From: Clostridia bacterium
Lineage (GTDB): Bacteria > Bacillota > Clostridia > Christensenellales > Aristaeellaceae
DNA: 64,000 nucleotides
NCBI GenBank assembly: GCA_017527065.1
Contig: JAFXQO010000028.1
Location: 1 to 64,000, forward strand
Reading direction: 5' to 3'
Shown here: positions 52,689 to 60,862 of the stretch, one piece after another
How the letters are laid out: each line of letters opens with the position of its first letter
Position numbering within the stretch: position 1 is the first letter of the stretch
Translations under genes and position numbers: made by a program
Notes under the pieces: model-generated
What the model was told of the DNA's origin: nothing
Databases searched by the model: none
Seen by the model: only the letters and a program-made list of their open reading frames with translations

Positions 52689-53459
52689 TCAGCCCACCAG
52701 ACCGCGCCAGGCGGCGACGACCTCGGCCGGGTCGTAGGGCTTCTTCTCCGCGCTCAGGCCCAGTTCAAACAGGAACGGCCCCTGGTAGCCCGCCGCGAGA
52801 AGCCGGTCATGCACCAGCTTCCAGGGCACGACGCCCATGCCGGGCAGCCAGTGGCGCTCGTCCACGCCATCGTAATCGGACAGGTGCGTGGTGATGACCT
52901 TGCCCTCCACGGCGTCCAAAAAGGCGCTGTGGTCTTCCATGAGCAGGTGGTTGACGTCGAAGCAGACGCCGGCGCAGCATTCGCTCAGCTTCGCCGCCTC
53001 CCAGCCCGCGCGGCCGATGCAGGTGCGCGGCAGGTTCTCCACAGCCAGCCGCATGCCGCCCGCCTTGTCCTGCAGCGCCTTCAGGCTCCTGGCGCAGGCC
53101 TCCATGCGGGCCGGGCGGGATTCCTCCGCGTTCGGCTCGCTGCTGCCGTGGACCACGAGCGTCTTCGCGCCGAGGCCCCGCGCCAGGTCGATGGACAGTC
53201 CCAGTTCCTCCAGGGCCTGCGCCCGCGCGGCCTCGTCCGGATTGGAAATGTCCAGCCGGCGGCCGAAGGGCAGGTGCACGCTCCACAGCGCCAGGCCGCT
53301 CTGCCTGAGCAGGGCGTAAGCCTCGCAGGCAAACAGGCGCAGTTCGTCGATGGGCGCTAAGGGCAGCGATATTTCGACGACCTCCATGCCCGCCGCGGCG
53401 TAGCGCGGGAGCAGCTGCCAGTTGTTCGGATTCACGGAAATGCCGAGGGGATTTGCCAT
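52689..53459 (-). CDS. Sugar phosphate isomerase/epimerase-like TIM-barrel protein
   Basis: A 256-residue member of the xylose-isomerase-like TIM-barrel (AP-endonuclease 2) superfamily. Metal-ligand candidates are in VEISLPLAP, WSVHLPFG, LVVHGSSEPN, LAVENLPR, VCFDVNHLLME and ITTHLSDYDG, and the final FLFELGLS. The family includes isomerases and epimerases for ketoses, inosose and related compounds; sequence alone does not fix the substrate. AAAGGATG precedes ATG 53459. It converges on the GH28 gene with a gap of only 5 bp. Confidence 0.83.
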   Translation of the reverse strand: MANPLGISVNPNNWQLLPRYAAAGMEVVEISLPLAPIDELRLFACEAYALLRQSGLALWSVHLPFGRRLDISNPDEAARAQALEELGLSIDLARGLGAKTLVVHGSSEPNAEESRPARMEACARSLKALQDKAGGMRLAVENLPRTCIGRAGWEAAKLSECCAGVCFDVNHLLMEDHSAFLDAVEGKVITTHLSDYDGVDERHWLPGMGVVPWKLVHDRLLAAGYQGPFLFELGLSAEKKPYDPAEVVAAWRGLVG

Positions 53460-53480
53460 AACAAACGCATCCTTTCGCTC

Positions 53481-53509
53481 TTGATGATCGGGATCTTCGC
53501 CTGTATTAT
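53481..53509 (+). promoter_or_regulatory. Promoter for nagA
   Basis: TTGATG (53481-53486), 17-bp spacer, TATTAT (53504-53509), 47 bp ahead of ATG 53556. A minus-strand TATAAT (53510-53505) overlaps it and may serve the divergent isomerase gene, though its -35 (TGGCGC) is weak. Confidence 0.65.
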
Positions 53510-53555
53510 AGCATACCGCCGCGCATCGCGCCAGCGGCACAAGGAGGAAATCGTT

Positions 53556-54695
53556 ATGCTCATCCACGCGAAAAAACTGCTCACCCCCGCCGGATGGCAG
53601 CAGAACCAGTGCGTCGCCGTCCGGGGCGGCGTCGTCGAAGCGATTTATCCCGGCGACGCCGGCGACCTGGAAAGCGACATCCTCGCCCCCGGCCTGTTCG
53701 ACATACACTGCCACGGCGGGGAGGGCTTTCACTCCCTGCATCCCGACAGGGCGCGGCTGGAAAAGTATCTGCTGCGCCTGGCCGAGTGCGGCGTGACCGA
53801 CCTGCTCGTCTCCCTGTCCGCCTGTTCCAGCGCGGAGGGATACCGGCGCGCGCTGGACTTCGCGCGGGAGGCCATGGGCCGGCAGGCCAAGGGCGAACTG
53901 CCCGGCGCGGCGATCCAGGGCGTCCACCTGGAGGGCCCGTTCCTCAATCCCCGCCGCTGCGGCGCGATGAACCCGGACGCCATGCCCGCGCCGTCGCCCG
54001 AGGCCTACGAAAGGCTGTTCGGCGGCTACGACGACATCGTGAAGCTTGTCACCCTCGCGCCCGAGCGGGAGGGCGCGCGTGAGCTGACGGCCCACCTGCT
54101 GAAGAAGAACATCCGCGTGCAGGCGGGCCACACCGACGCGACCTGCGAGCAGGCCGAGGCCGCCTTCGGCTGGGGCGTGGAGTCGCTGTGCCACACCTTC
54201 AACGCCGCGCGGCCCATCCATCACCGCGACCCCGGCGTGGTCAACGCGGCGCTGCTGAACGACGGCGCGTACTGCGAGGCCATCTGCGACTTCAAGCACC
54301 TGCACCCCAACACGGTGAAGATGATCTATAAGCTCAAGGGCCCCGGGCGCATGGCGATGATCTCCGACTCCGGCACGGTGACGGGCCTGCCGGACGGCGA
54401 ATACGAGATCGACGGATACAAATACCACGTGGTGGACGGCACCAACCGCGTGAACGGCGGGGAAACGCTCTCCTGCGGCGCGTGCTACCTGGACGGCGGC
54501 GTGCGGAACCTCGTAAGCGCCGGCATCCCCGCGGCGGACGCGCTGCGCATCGCCAGCCGCACCCCGGCCGAGCGCATGCGCCGCGCGGACATCGGCGCGG
54601 CCCGGCCCGGGGCGCTGGCGCACCTGGCCGCCTTCGACGAGGCGCTCCGGCCCGTGTTTTCCCTGATCGGCGACAAGGTATACGGCAGAAAGTGA
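53556..54695 (+). CDS. nagA: N-acetylglucosamine-6-phosphate deacetylase
   Basis: Removes the acetyl group from GlcNAc 6-phosphate to give glucosamine 6-phosphate. Metal and substrate motifs are PGLFDIHCHGGEGF near residue 47, GVHLEGPFLNP with the catalytic-site Glu, VQAGHTDAT, CHTFNAARPIHHRDPG and MISDSGTVTGL. Length (379 aa) is typical. AAGGAGGAAA precedes ATG 53556. It is followed after 11 bp by a ROK-family kinase, so a GlcNAc phosphorylation-deacetylation pair is likely. Confidence 0.93.
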   Translation: MLIHAKKLLTPAGWQQNQCVAVRGGVVEAIYPGDAGDLESDILAPGLFDIHCHGGEGFHSLHPDRARLEKYLLRLAECGVTDLLVSLSACSSAEGYRRALDFAREAMGRQAKGELPGAAIQGVHLEGPFLNPRRCGAMNPDAMPAPSPEAYERLFGGYDDIVKLVTLAPEREGARELTAHLLKKNIRVQAGHTDATCEQAEAAFGWGVESLCHTFNAARPIHHRDPGVVNAALLNDGAYCEAICDFKHLHPNTVKMIYKLKGPGRMAMISDSGTVTGLPDGEYEIDGYKYHVVDGTNRVNGGETLSCGACYLDGGVRNLVSAGIPAADALRIASRTPAERMRRADIGAARPGALAHLAAFDEALRPVFSLIGDKVYGRK

Positions 54696-54706
54696 GGCGT
54701 TTTTCC

Positions 54707-55582
54707 ATGAAGACATACATCGCGGGCGTCGACATCGGCGGCACCTCGGTCAAATTCGGCGTGCTGGAGGACGGGCGCAACCTGGTGTACAAGACCAGCG
54801 CGCCCTCCGTACTGAACAGCCCGGACGCCATGGTCGAGCTCATCGCCCAGATGGTCGAAGAGGCCCCTTACCAGATTGACAGGCTGGGCGTGGGCACGCC
54901 GGGCACGGTGCTGCTGCCGCAGAACCTCGTCACGGCGACCAACCTGGGCTGGCGCAGCGCCCCGCTGTGCGCCATGCTGAACCGCCGGCTCAAGATCCCC
55001 ATCTGGGTGGACAACGACGCCCAGACGCAGCTGGCCGCCGAATGGTGGGACGGCGCGTGCAAGGGCCTGCAGAGCGCGGTGTACCTGGCCTTCGGCACCG
55101 GCGTGGGCGGCGCGTTCCTGTTCAACGGGCGGCCCTGGCGCGGCCACACGAACACCGCCGGCGAGCTGGGCCACTTCATCATCCACGCCGACGGCCTGCC
55201 CTGCACCTGCGGGCTCAGAGGCTGCTACGAGGCCTACGCCTCCGCCGGCGCCCTCTGCCGCATGGCGAAGAAGGACAACGCCAAGGAGATCATCGACGCC
55301 GCCCGCGCGGGCGACAGCGAGATGATGGCCGTGTTCCGGGCGTACCTGCACGAGGTGGCGATCGGCATCGCCAGCATCTACATGCTGTTCTGCCCCGAGG
55401 CCATCGTGCTGGGCGGCGGCATCAGCGCCTCGGGCGAGATACTGCTGCACACGCTGAACGAGGAGCTCGCGGTGGTCGCCCCGAACCGGGCCGGGACCAT
55501 CTCAAACATCCTCTGCCTCGCCATGCACCGCAACGACGCCGGCATCCGCGGCGCGGCGGCGCTGGCGGCGGCGAACCTGTAG
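54707..55582 (+). CDS. ROK-family sugar kinase (GlcNAc/ManNAc/glucose kinase-like)
   Basis: A 291-residue cytosolic hexose kinase. The ATP loop is AGVDIGGTSVKFGVL at the N-terminus, the catalytic Asp is in PIWVDNDAQ near residue 103, and the zinc motif is CTCGLRGCYEAYAS near residue 165, with the upstream ligand histidine in GELGHFII. The position right after nagA suggests N-acetylglucosamine as substrate. It ends 23 bp before a methyltransferase gene. Confidence 0.9.
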   Translation: MKTYIAGVDIGGTSVKFGVLEDGRNLVYKTSAPSVLNSPDAMVELIAQMVEEAPYQIDRLGVGTPGTVLLPQNLVTATNLGWRSAPLCAMLNRRLKIPIWVDNDAQTQLAAEWWDGACKGLQSAVYLAFGTGVGGAFLFNGRPWRGHTNTAGELGHFIIHADGLPCTCGLRGCYEAYASAGALCRMAKKDNAKEIIDAARAGDSEMMAVFRAYLHEVAIGIASIYMLFCPEAIVLGGGISASGEILLHTLNEELAVVAPNRAGTISNILCLAMHRNDAGIRGAAALAAANL

Positions 55583-55605
55583 ACGACGGGAAAAGGAGGA
55601 CTCAC

Positions 55606-56406
55606 ATGTCAAGACTTGGCTGGATCAACGAAGCGGACTATTCCTTCGCCTGCGTGCTGATGTTCGAGCGCTTCCAGCTCGATTGGATGCTGGGCACGGA
55701 GGATCCCGCGCTGCGCCGCGCGCTGGGCGTCGCGCTGAAGCGCCATCCGGACGTGGCGTGGTACTGCGCGCACAAGTGCCCCGAACGGGCGGAGAACGTG
55801 GCCGCGCTGCTGGCGGACGCGCCGGAAGCGGACGAGGCCGCGGGCCGCGCCGCCGAGATCGAGGCCCTGGGCGCGTTCGACGATTTCGTGATCTACACCA
55901 CGCCGGAGAAGATGGCCGCGAACTGTCCCTTCATCTACGGATGGGACAAGGCGCGCCTGTTTGAAATGGCCGATTTCGCCGGGAAAACGGTGCTGGACGT
56001 GGGCTCGGGCTCCGGGCGGCTGGCCTTCGCGGCGGCGGAAAGGGCCGCGTGGGTCTACGCCAGCGAGCCGGTGGACACGCTGCGGGAATTCCTGCGCTCG
56101 GAGATCGCGCGCCGGGGCCTTGGGAACATGCGGGTGTGCGACGGCATGGCCCACGCGCTCCCCTTCCCGGACGACACCTTCGACATCGTCATGAGCGGCC
56201 ACGTGGTGGGCGATTTCCCCGACGAGGAGACCGCCGAGCTGGCCCGGGTGGCGAAGAAGGGCGGCTGGCTGCTGGACTGCCCCGGCGACCAGCCCAACGA
56301 CCCCGGCAAAAACTGGGCGCTGCTGGACCGGGGCTGGGAGGAAATGGCCTACACCGGTTCCTTCGGCTATCCGGTGCACCGCTTCCGCAAGCTGAACGAC
56401 AAATGA
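55606..56406 (+). CDS. SAM-dependent methyltransferase (class I)
   Basis: A 266-residue protein. Residues ~115-215 form a Rossmann methyltransferase domain with motif I TVLDVGSGSGRLAFAA, MAHALPFPDDTFDIVMSGHV as the motif II/III region and VAKKGGWLLDCPGD near the end. The N-terminal ~100 residues (FERFQLDWMLGTEDPALRRA) are helical and of unknown role. The substrate is not evident. AAAAGGAGGA precedes ATG 55606. Confidence 0.83.
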   Translation: MSRLGWINEADYSFACVLMFERFQLDWMLGTEDPALRRALGVALKRHPDVAWYCAHKCPERAENVAALLADAPEADEAAGRAAEIEALGAFDDFVIYTTPEKMAANCPFIYGWDKARLFEMADFAGKTVLDVGSGSGRLAFAAAERAAWVYASEPVDTLREFLRSEIARRGLGNMRVCDGMAHALPFPDDTFDIVMSGHVVGDFPDEETAELARVAKKGGWLLDCPGDQPNDPGKNWALLDRGWEEMAYTGSFGYPVHRFRKLNDK

Positions 56407-56442
56407 CGCGAATCCGCAACCGACCCAAAGGGGGTACGCGCA

Positions 56443-57576
56443 ATGAAAATCACCAACCTGGAAACCTTCCACGTGAAGCCGAGATGGATGTTCTTGAAGA
56501 TCAGCACGGACGAGGGCGTCTGCGGATGGGGCGAACCCATCCTGGAAGGCCGCGCCAAAACGGTGGAAGCGGCCATCAACGAGCTGCGGCCGGTGCTCAT
56601 CGGGGCGGACCCCATGCGCATCGAGCACCTGTGGCAGACCATGTACTGCACCACCTTCTACCGCGGCGGCCCCATCCTCACCTCCTGCATCAGCGGCATC
56701 GAGCAGGCCCTGTGGGACATCAAGGGCAAGGCCCTGGGCGTGCCGGTCTACGAGCTGCTGGGCGGCCGCTGCCGCGATAAGATCCGCATCTATTCCCACT
56801 GCGGCGGCGCGACGCCCGCCGAGGCCGCCGAGAACGCGAAAAAGCGCAAGGCCCAGGGCTTCGACGCCATCAAAATCTCGCCGGACGCGCCGGTGGAGCA
56901 CATCGACAAGCTCAGCTACGTGGACGCCTTCGCGGAGAAATTCTGCGCCATCCGCCAGGCCGTGGGCAAGGACGTGGACATCGCCGTGGATTTTCACGGC
57001 CGCATCATGGCGGGCATGGCCAGCCGCCTGATCGACGCCATCGAGCCCTACTACCCCATGTTCGTGGAAGAGCCGGTGCTGCCGGAAAACGTGGAGGTCA
57101 TGGCGTCCATCGCCGCGAAGACCAGCGTGCCCATCGCCACGGGCGAGCGGCTTTTCACCAAATGGGCCTTCCGCACCGTGCTGGAGCAGCACGCGGCGGC
57201 GGTGCTCCAGCCGGACACCTGCCACTGCGGCGGCATTTTCGAGGTGAAGAAGATCGCGGCCATGGCGGAGATGTACTACGCCTCCGTGTCGCCCCACAAT
57301 CCCCTCGGCCCCATCTCCCTTGCGGCCTGCCTGCAGGCGGACACCTGCATCCCGAATTTCCTCATCCAGGAGCATCCCGGCATGGCCGACGGCCTCGACC
57401 GGGGCGTGGGCTACCTCAAAAAGCCCTTCGAGATCAAAAACGGCTATGTGGACGTTCCCACCGGCAGCGGGCTGTGCATCGAAGTGGACGAGGACTACGT
57501 GCGCGGCCACACCTTCGAGGGCGACTGGGACACACCGCGCCTGTTCCACACGGACGGCTCGGTGGCCCAGTGGTAA
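56443..57576 (+). CDS. dgoD: D-galactonate dehydratase-family enolase (DgoD-like)
   Basis: A 377-residue mandelate racemase/enolase-family dehydratase, closely similar by eye to E. coli DgoD (PRWMFLKISTDEGVCGWGEP near the N-terminus). Magnesium ligands are in VDFHGR near residue 183, FVEEPVLPENVE and ATGERLF, and the catalytic histidine in VSPHNPLGP near residue 285. It would convert an aldonate such as galactonate to its 2-keto-3-deoxy acid. No KDGal kinase or aldolase follows directly, although the PfkB kinase at 16.7 kb is a distant candidate. AAGGGGGT precedes ATG 56443. Confidence 0.88.
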   Translation: MKITNLETFHVKPRWMFLKISTDEGVCGWGEPILEGRAKTVEAAINELRPVLIGADPMRIEHLWQTMYCTTFYRGGPILTSCISGIEQALWDIKGKALGVPVYELLGGRCRDKIRIYSHCGGATPAEAAENAKKRKAQGFDAIKISPDAPVEHIDKLSYVDAFAEKFCAIRQAVGKDVDIAVDFHGRIMAGMASRLIDAIEPYYPMFVEEPVLPENVEVMASIAAKTSVPIATGERLFTKWAFRTVLEQHAAAVLQPDTCHCGGIFEVKKIAAMAEMYYASVSPHNPLGPISLAACLQADTCIPNFLIQEHPGMADGLDRGVGYLKKPFEIKNGYVDVPTGSGLCIEVDEDYVRGHTFEGDWDTPRLFHTDGSVAQW

Positions 57577-57589
57577 ACGAAACGCGCGA

Positions 57590-57618
57590 TTGACGCGCCG
57601 CCCCGGGAATGCTACAAT
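57590..57618 (+). promoter_or_regulatory. Promoter for the GH38 gene
   Basis: TTGACG (57590-57595), 17-bp spacer, TACAAT (57613-57618), 46 bp ahead of ATG 57665. Confidence 0.82.
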
Positions 57619-57664
57619 GTGAAGCGTTCCGCACAGCGACACAGACAGAATAAAGGAGACACCC

Positions 57665-60600
57665 ATGAAGTACATGCATTCCGAATGGCAGCGCCGCCTG
57701 GCCCACTGGCTGGGGACGCTGCGCCAGGACCTCTACCTGCCCCTGGGAAGCATCGACGTTGAGACCTTCGCCACCATGGATCACCTCACACCCGACGAGG
57801 CGCTGAAAGGCCCCTTCGAGCCCATGCGGCCCGGCACGGCCTGGGGACACAGCTATGAATACCGCTGGATGCGCGGCCGGATCGTCCTGCCCGAGGCGGC
57901 GGCAGGCAAGCGCATCGTCATGAACCTGGACACCGGCGGCGAGACCACCGTGTTCGTGGACGGCAAATCCTTCGGCACCTACCGCGCCGACTGGGTGTCG
58001 ATGCCCCATCACTTCATCGAGGACAATGTGCTCACCCCCTGCGGCGAGCCGGGCAGGCGCTACGACCTCCTGCTGGAGGCTTACGCCGGGCATTTCTATC
58101 CGGAAAGCCCCCTGGGCGGCTGCGCCACCGGCCCCGTGCTGCCCGGCGCGTATACCGACCCGAAGACCGAGGGCCGGCGCGTCACCCTGGGCGACATGAC
58201 CTTCGGAATCTGGAACGAGGACGCCTATCAGCTGTACATGGACCTGGACACGCTGCGCCAGCTGGGCGACCAGATCGACCCGGAGGGCCTGCGGGCGGAC
58301 AGGATCGCCGCGGCGCTGGAGCAGGCGACGCTGATCGCCGATTTTGAACAGCCGCTGGAGACGCGCGTCGAGAGCTACCGGGCCGCCCGGGAGGCGCTCA
58401 AACCCGCGCTGGAGGCCGTCAACGGCACCACCGCGCCGGTGTTCTACGCCGTGGGCAACGCGCACCTGGACCTGGCCTGGCTGTGGCCCATGGCCGAAAC
58501 CCACCGCAAGACCTCCCGCACCTTCGCGGCCCAGCTGCGGCTGATCGAAGAATATCCAGATTACAAGTACATCCAGAGCCAGCCCGCCGCTTACGTGATG
58601 TGCCGCGAGCACTATCCCGAGCTGTACGAGCGCATCCGGGAAGCCATCCGCAAGGGCCAGTGGATCGCCGAGGGCGCCATGTGGGTCGAGCCGGACACCA
58701 ACATGACCAGCGGCGAATCGCTGGTGCGCCAGGTGCTGCACGGCAAGCGCTTCTTCAAGGAGGAGCTGGGCGTGGATTCCGTGGTGCTGTGGCTGCCGGA
58801 TACCTTCGGCTATTCCGCCGCGCTGCCGCAGATCCTGAAGAGCTGCGGCGTGAAGTACCTGGTGACGCAGAAGATATTCTGGTCCTACAACGAGGGCGAC
58901 CAGTTCCCCTACCACTACTTCACCTGGCAGGGCGCGGACGGCTCCGAGATCGACACCTTCCTGCCCACCAACTACACCTACCGCACCGACCCGAAGGAAA
59001 TCTGCGAGACCTGGAAAAAGCGCGTGCAGAAGCGCGGGCTGGACGCCTTCCTGCTGCCCTTTGGCTACGGCGACGGCGGCGGCGGCCCCTCCCGGGATTA
59101 CCTGGAGTACCTCGAGCGCGAGAAGGACCTGGAGGGCATGCCCCGCGTGAAGCAGGCCTCCCCCACCGAGTTCTTCGAGGACATGGAGGCGGCCGGCGGC
59201 CCGCAGCACACCTACGTGGGTGAGCTGTATTTCTCCGCCCACCGGGGCGTGTTCACCTCCCAGGCGGCCATCAAGAAGGGCAACCGCAAGGCGGAGCTGG
59301 CTCTGCGGGAGGCCGAAATGTGGGGCGCGCTGGCCATGATGAAGGGCGCGGCGGACTATCCGCTGGCCCGTATGGACGCCGCCTGGAAAAAGCTGCTGCT
59401 CAACCAGTTCCACGACATACTGCCCGGCTCCTCCATCGCGAAGGTGTACGAGGACGCCCGGCGCGACCACCGCTGGATCATCGGCGAGGCCAACGCCGTC
59501 CGCGACGGCGCGCTGGCGTCCCTCGCGCGGGGCGAAGGCGTGACGGTGTTCAACTCCCTGTCCTTCGGGCGCAAGGCGCTGGTGTGCCTGCCGGCGGCAT
59601 ACAGGGACGGCGCCCAGACGCCGGACGGCCAGGCCGTGCCCGTTCAGCCGACGGAGGACGGCGCGCTGGCGCTGGTGACGCTGCCCCCCTGCGGCGCGGT
59701 ATCGCTCAAACCCGCAAAGGCCGCATCTGACATCGCGGCGGCGGGCGCATGCCTCACGGAGGGCGGCGCTGTGATCGAGAACGCCCTCGTGCGCGCCAGG
59801 CTGAACGCGCGGGGCGAGGTGGTCTCCTTCGTCGACAAGGCCACCGGCCGCGAGTTCGCCGCCGGGCCGATGAACAGGCTTTTGGCCTACAAGGACGTGC
59901 CGCGCCTGTTCGACGCCTGGGACATCGACTCCAACTACATCCGGCAGCCCGTGGCGCTGGACGAGGCGGTCGAATTGACCGTGAAGGAGGAAAAGGGCCT
60001 GCGCGCCGCGCTGCATGTGAAGCGCCGGGTGATGAACTCCACCTTCGAGCAGGACATCGTGCTCCGCGCGGACAGCCGCCGGCTGGACTTCGAGACGCGT
60101 GTGGACTGGCATGAGCTGCACCGGCTGCTGAAGGTGAGCTTCCCGGTGGACGTGCAGGCCACGGAAGGCGTCAACGAGATCCAGTTCGGCTACATGACCC
60201 GCCCGACCCATCGCTCCCGCCTGTACGACAGCGACCGCTTCGAGGTGTGCAACCAGCGCTACAGCGCCCTGTGCGACCAGAGCCACGGCGCGGCGGTGCT
60301 GAACGACTGCAAGTACGGCCTCAGCATGAACGGAAACGCCCTGGAGCTCACGCTGCTGCGGGCGGCGGCCTCCCCCGAGATGCGCGCGGACAACGGCGAG
60401 CACACCTTCACCTACGCCTTCACGGCGTGGGAGGGCGGCTTCCTGGAGAGCCCGGTGGTGGCCGAGGCCTACGACCTGAACGTGCCCGCGCAGGTGGCGC
60501 AAGGCGCGTGCGAGGCCTTCAGCGCGTTTTCGGTGGACGCGGCGAACGTGTTCATCGACACGGTGAAGCCCGCCGAGGACGGCAGCGGCGACGTGATCCT

Positions 60601-60790
60601 GCGCCTGTACGAGGCCAAGAAGGCGGACACCTGCTGCGCGCTGAAGATCAATATGCCCGCCGCGAAGGTGTGGCTGTGCGACATGCTGGAAAACAGGCTG
60701 GAGGAAGCGCCCATGGAGGGTGGCGAGGCGAAGCTGCATTTCCGCACGTTCGAGGTGAAGACGGTGAGGATCGGGAAGCCGGCCCGCTGA
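57665..60790 (+). CDS. Alpha-mannosidase, GH38
   Basis: A 1041-residue zinc-dependent retaining mannosidase. An N-terminal ~260-residue beta domain precedes the catalytic domain with the zinc motif VGNAHLDLAWLWP near residue 265 and the nucleophile aspartate in LWLPDTFGYSAALPQIL at about residue 379. The C-terminal domains include the family-typical HLxYSF-like beta regions. No signal peptide, so it is cytosolic, as for most bacterial GH38 enzymes. AAAGGAGAC precedes ATG 57665. A bidirectional terminator follows. Confidence 0.93.
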   Translation: MKYMHSEWQRRLAHWLGTLRQDLYLPLGSIDVETFATMDHLTPDEALKGPFEPMRPGTAWGHSYEYRWMRGRIVLPEAAAGKRIVMNLDTGGETTVFVDGKSFGTYRADWVSMPHHFIEDNVLTPCGEPGRRYDLLLEAYAGHFYPESPLGGCATGPVLPGAYTDPKTEGRRVTLGDMTFGIWNEDAYQLYMDLDTLRQLGDQIDPEGLRADRIAAALEQATLIADFEQPLETRVESYRAAREALKPALEAVNGTTAPVFYAVGNAHLDLAWLWPMAETHRKTSRTFAAQLRLIEEYPDYKYIQSQPAAYVMCREHYPELYERIREAIRKGQWIAEGAMWVEPDTNMTSGESLVRQVLHGKRFFKEELGVDSVVLWLPDTFGYSAALPQILKSCGVKYLVTQKIFWSYNEGDQFPYHYFTWQGADGSEIDTFLPTNYTYRTDPKEICETWKKRVQKRGLDAFLLPFGYGDGGGGPSRDYLEYLEREKDLEGMPRVKQASPTEFFEDMEAAGGPQHTYVGELYFSAHRGVFTSQAAIKKGNRKAELALREAEMWGALAMMKGAADYPLARMDAAWKKLLLNQFHDILPGSSIAKVYEDARRDHRWIIGEANAVRDGALASLARGEGVTVFNSLSFGRKALVCLPAAYRDGAQTPDGQAVPVQPTEDGALALVTLPPCGAVSLKPAKAASDIAAAGACLTEGGAVIENALVRARLNARGEVVSFVDKATGREFAAGPMNRLLAYKDVPRLFDAWDIDSNYIRQPVALDEAVELTVKEEKGLRAALHVKRRVMNSTFEQDIVLRADSRRLDFETRVDWHELHRLLKVSFPVDVQATEGVNEIQFGYMTRPTHRSRLYDSDRFEVCNQRYSALCDQSHGAAVLNDCKYGLSMNGNALELTLLRAAASPEMRADNGEHTFTYAFTAWEGGFLESPVVAEAYDLNVPAQVAQGACEAFSAFSVDAANVFIDTVKPAEDGSGDVILRLYEAKKADTCCALKINMPAAKVWLCDMLENRLEEAPMEGGEAKLHFRTFEVKTVRIGKPAR

Positions 60791-60802
60791 GCAAACGAAG
60801 AG

Positions 60803-60850
60803 AAAGCGCCGGATCGGGACGAAAGGCCCCGATCCGGCGCTTTGCTTTGC
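60803..60850. terminator. Bidirectional terminator between GH38 and GH29 genes
   Basis: A 16-bp stem (60803-60818 with 60828-60843) with a T-rich tail on both sides. It serves the converging mannosidase and fucosidase genes. Confidence 0.9.
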
Positions 60851-60862
60851 ACTTCTTTATAA

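Noticed and set aside
57434-60739. Minus-strand ORF of 1101 codons opposite the GH38 gene
   Set aside because: Same type of shadow; the plus strand carries clear GH38 motifs and a promoter, the minus strand nothing recognisable.
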